Shown here in pieces: positions 62,743 to 64,000 of a DNA stretch of 64,000 nt. Every line of letters starts with the position of its first letter. The first letter of the stretch is position 1. Location: the NCBI RefSeq assembly GCF_021602155.1, contig NZ_BQHY01000001.1, forward strand, positions 248,001-312,000, written 5' to 3'. The DNA comes from Pseudomonas parakoreensis. GTDB lineage: Bacteria > Pseudomonadota > Gammaproteobacteria > Pseudomonadales > Pseudomonadaceae. The notes under the pieces are model-generated. The model saw only the letters and a program-made list of their open reading frames with translations. It searched no databases and was not told the DNA's origin. The position numbers were made by a program, and so were the translations under genes.

Positions 62743-64000
62743 TGAAAACCGCCGCCGCCCCTCTTGCCCATGAAGTTCCGCCTGCCGCGGCGGACGATGT
62801 GATCGCCGAGCTGCAGGAGATCTACATCGAAAAAGGCACGCCGATGTTCATGCGCACAGTGCTGGCGCTGTTCAGCGGCGGTTTCGCGACCTTCGCTTTG
62901 CTGTATTGCGTGCAGCCGATGATGCCGCTGCTGTCCCACGAGTATGGAATCAACGCGGCGCAGAGCAGCCTGATTCTGTCGGTGGCGACCGGCATGCTGG
63001 CCTTCGGTCTGCTGATCACCGGGCCGATCTCCGACCGCGTCGGGCGTAAGCCGGTGATGGTCGCGGCACTGTTCGCCGCCGCGTTGTGCACGATCGCCAG
63101 TTCGATGATGCCGAGCTGGCACGGCGTGCTGATCATGCGCGCGCTGATCGGGCTGTCGCTGAGCGGCCTGGCGGCGGTGGCGATGACCTATCTGAGCGAA
63201 GAGATCCACCCGCAGCACATCGGCCTGGCGATGGGCCTGTACATCGGCGGCAACGCGATTGGCGGGATGAGCGGACGCTTGATTACCGGGGTGTTGATCG
63301 ACTTCGTCAGCTGGCACACGGCGATGCTGGTGATCGGCGGCCTGGCGCTGGTCGCGGCAGCGGTGTTCTGGAAGATCCTCCCCGAATCGCGCAACTTCCG
63401 CTCACGCTCGCTGCACCCACGCAGCCTGCTCGACGGCTTCACCATGCACTTTCGCGATGCCGGCCTGCCGCTGCTGTTTCTTGAAGCCTTTGTGCTGATG
63501 GGCGCGTTCGTCACTCTGTTCAACTACATCGGCTATCGCCTGCTGACGACGCCTTACAACCTCGATCAGGTGTTCGTCGGCTTGCTGTCGGTGGTGTACC
63601 TGTCGGGCATCTACAGTTCGGCCAAAATCGGTTCGCTGGCGGACAAACTGGGGCGCCGTAAAGTGCTGTGGGCAACCATCGCACTGATGTTCGCCGGCCT
63701 TGCGCTCACGATGTTCACACCGCTGTTGTTGGTGATCATCGGCATGCTGATCTTCACGTTCGGCTTCTTCGGCGCGCACTCGGTGGCGAGCAGCTGGATC
63801 GGCCGGCGCGCGACCAAGGCCAAGGGCCAGGCGTCGTCGTTGTACCTGTTCAGTTATTACGCAGGCTCCAGCATTGCCGGGACGGCGGGTGGGGTGTTCT
63901 GGCATTTGGGCGGCTGGAATGGCATCGGCCTGTTTATTGGTGCGCTGTTGCTGGTGGCACTGCTGGTGGCGTTGAAACTGGCGAAGTTGCCGCCACTTGG
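62743..64000 (+). CDS. MFS transporter (YnfM-like), cut at the window end
   Basis: Major facilitator superfamily inner-membrane transporter, 419 codons in the window with no stop codon yet. It starts at GTG (MKTAAAPLAHEVPPAAADDV) with a cytosolic N-terminal helix, then about 12 hydrophobic segments; the MFS loop motif between segments 2 and 3 reads GPISDRVGRKPVMV (about 87-100), and a second similar loop GSLADKLGRRKVL occurs near residue 303. It is nearly complete. It diverges from the LysR gene, with which it probably forms a regulated efflux or uptake pair; the substrate is unknown. Confidence 0.9.

Overview
The window is chromosomal DNA from a Pseudomonas of the fluorescens complex. This is inferred from the high GC content, the conserved waaF-glnE-aceEF-dipA-msrA gene order, a divergent putP/putA pair, and three families of Pseudomonas REP palindromes in the intergenic gaps. 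I see no rRNA or tRNA genes, insertion sequences, prophage or CRISPR. Forty-nine protein genes are called; the first (waaC) and last (MFS transporter) run off the window edges.

Layout. 1-5092 (minus): LPS heptosyltransferases waaC (partial) and waaF, then glnE. 5093-10092 (plus): the pyruvate dehydrogenase genes aceE-aceF, behind a leader with two matching palindromes. 10340-16514: an atypical PhoD-like phosphatase, a PAS/GAF/GGDEF/EAL phosphodiesterase (DipA type), msrA and rlmJ. 16834-19543 (minus): an orphan type VI secretion vgrG with a DUF4123 adaptor but no effector. 19894-25788: putP and putA, diverging from a 456-bp control region with at least six GTTGCA-type motifs. 26049-41468: acyl-CoA dehydrogenase, two chemoreceptors flanking a zapA-like pair, a K+/H+ antiporter, mscK, selO, a higBA toxin-antitoxin pair, trxC and an orphan ParA.

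41832-60071, and probably to about 60906, is one long plus-strand operon for an aryl polyene (APE) pigment. It carries a chain-length-factor-like ketosynthase, acyltransferases, two ACPs, a fused acyl-ACP synthetase/dehydratase, a glycosyltransferase and lipid-A-type acyltransferase, an aromatic ammonia-lyase, a thioesterase, a LolA-like carrier, an MMPL exporter, an antiporter-like membrane protein, a flavin halogenase-like enzyme, a methyltransferase, a DUF3261 lipoprotein, and two ketosynthases, a dehydratase and a ketoreductase. A plausible pathway: ammonia-lyase and/or synthetase make and load an aryl starter; the ketosynthases, ketoreductase and dehydratases extend it on the ACPs into a conjugated polyene; halogenase-like enzyme and methyltransferase decorate it; glycosyltransferase and acyltransferase attach it to a lipid; MMPL, LolA-like and lipoprotein factors carry it to the outer membrane.

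Two REP doublets sit inside this otherwise tightly overlapping operon. One is flanked by a 10-bp direct repeat that carries both the upstream stop codon and the downstream start codon. The other lies inside the open reading frame of the DUF3261 lipoprotein. The window closes with two related secreted proteins and a divergent LysR regulator/MFS transporter pair.
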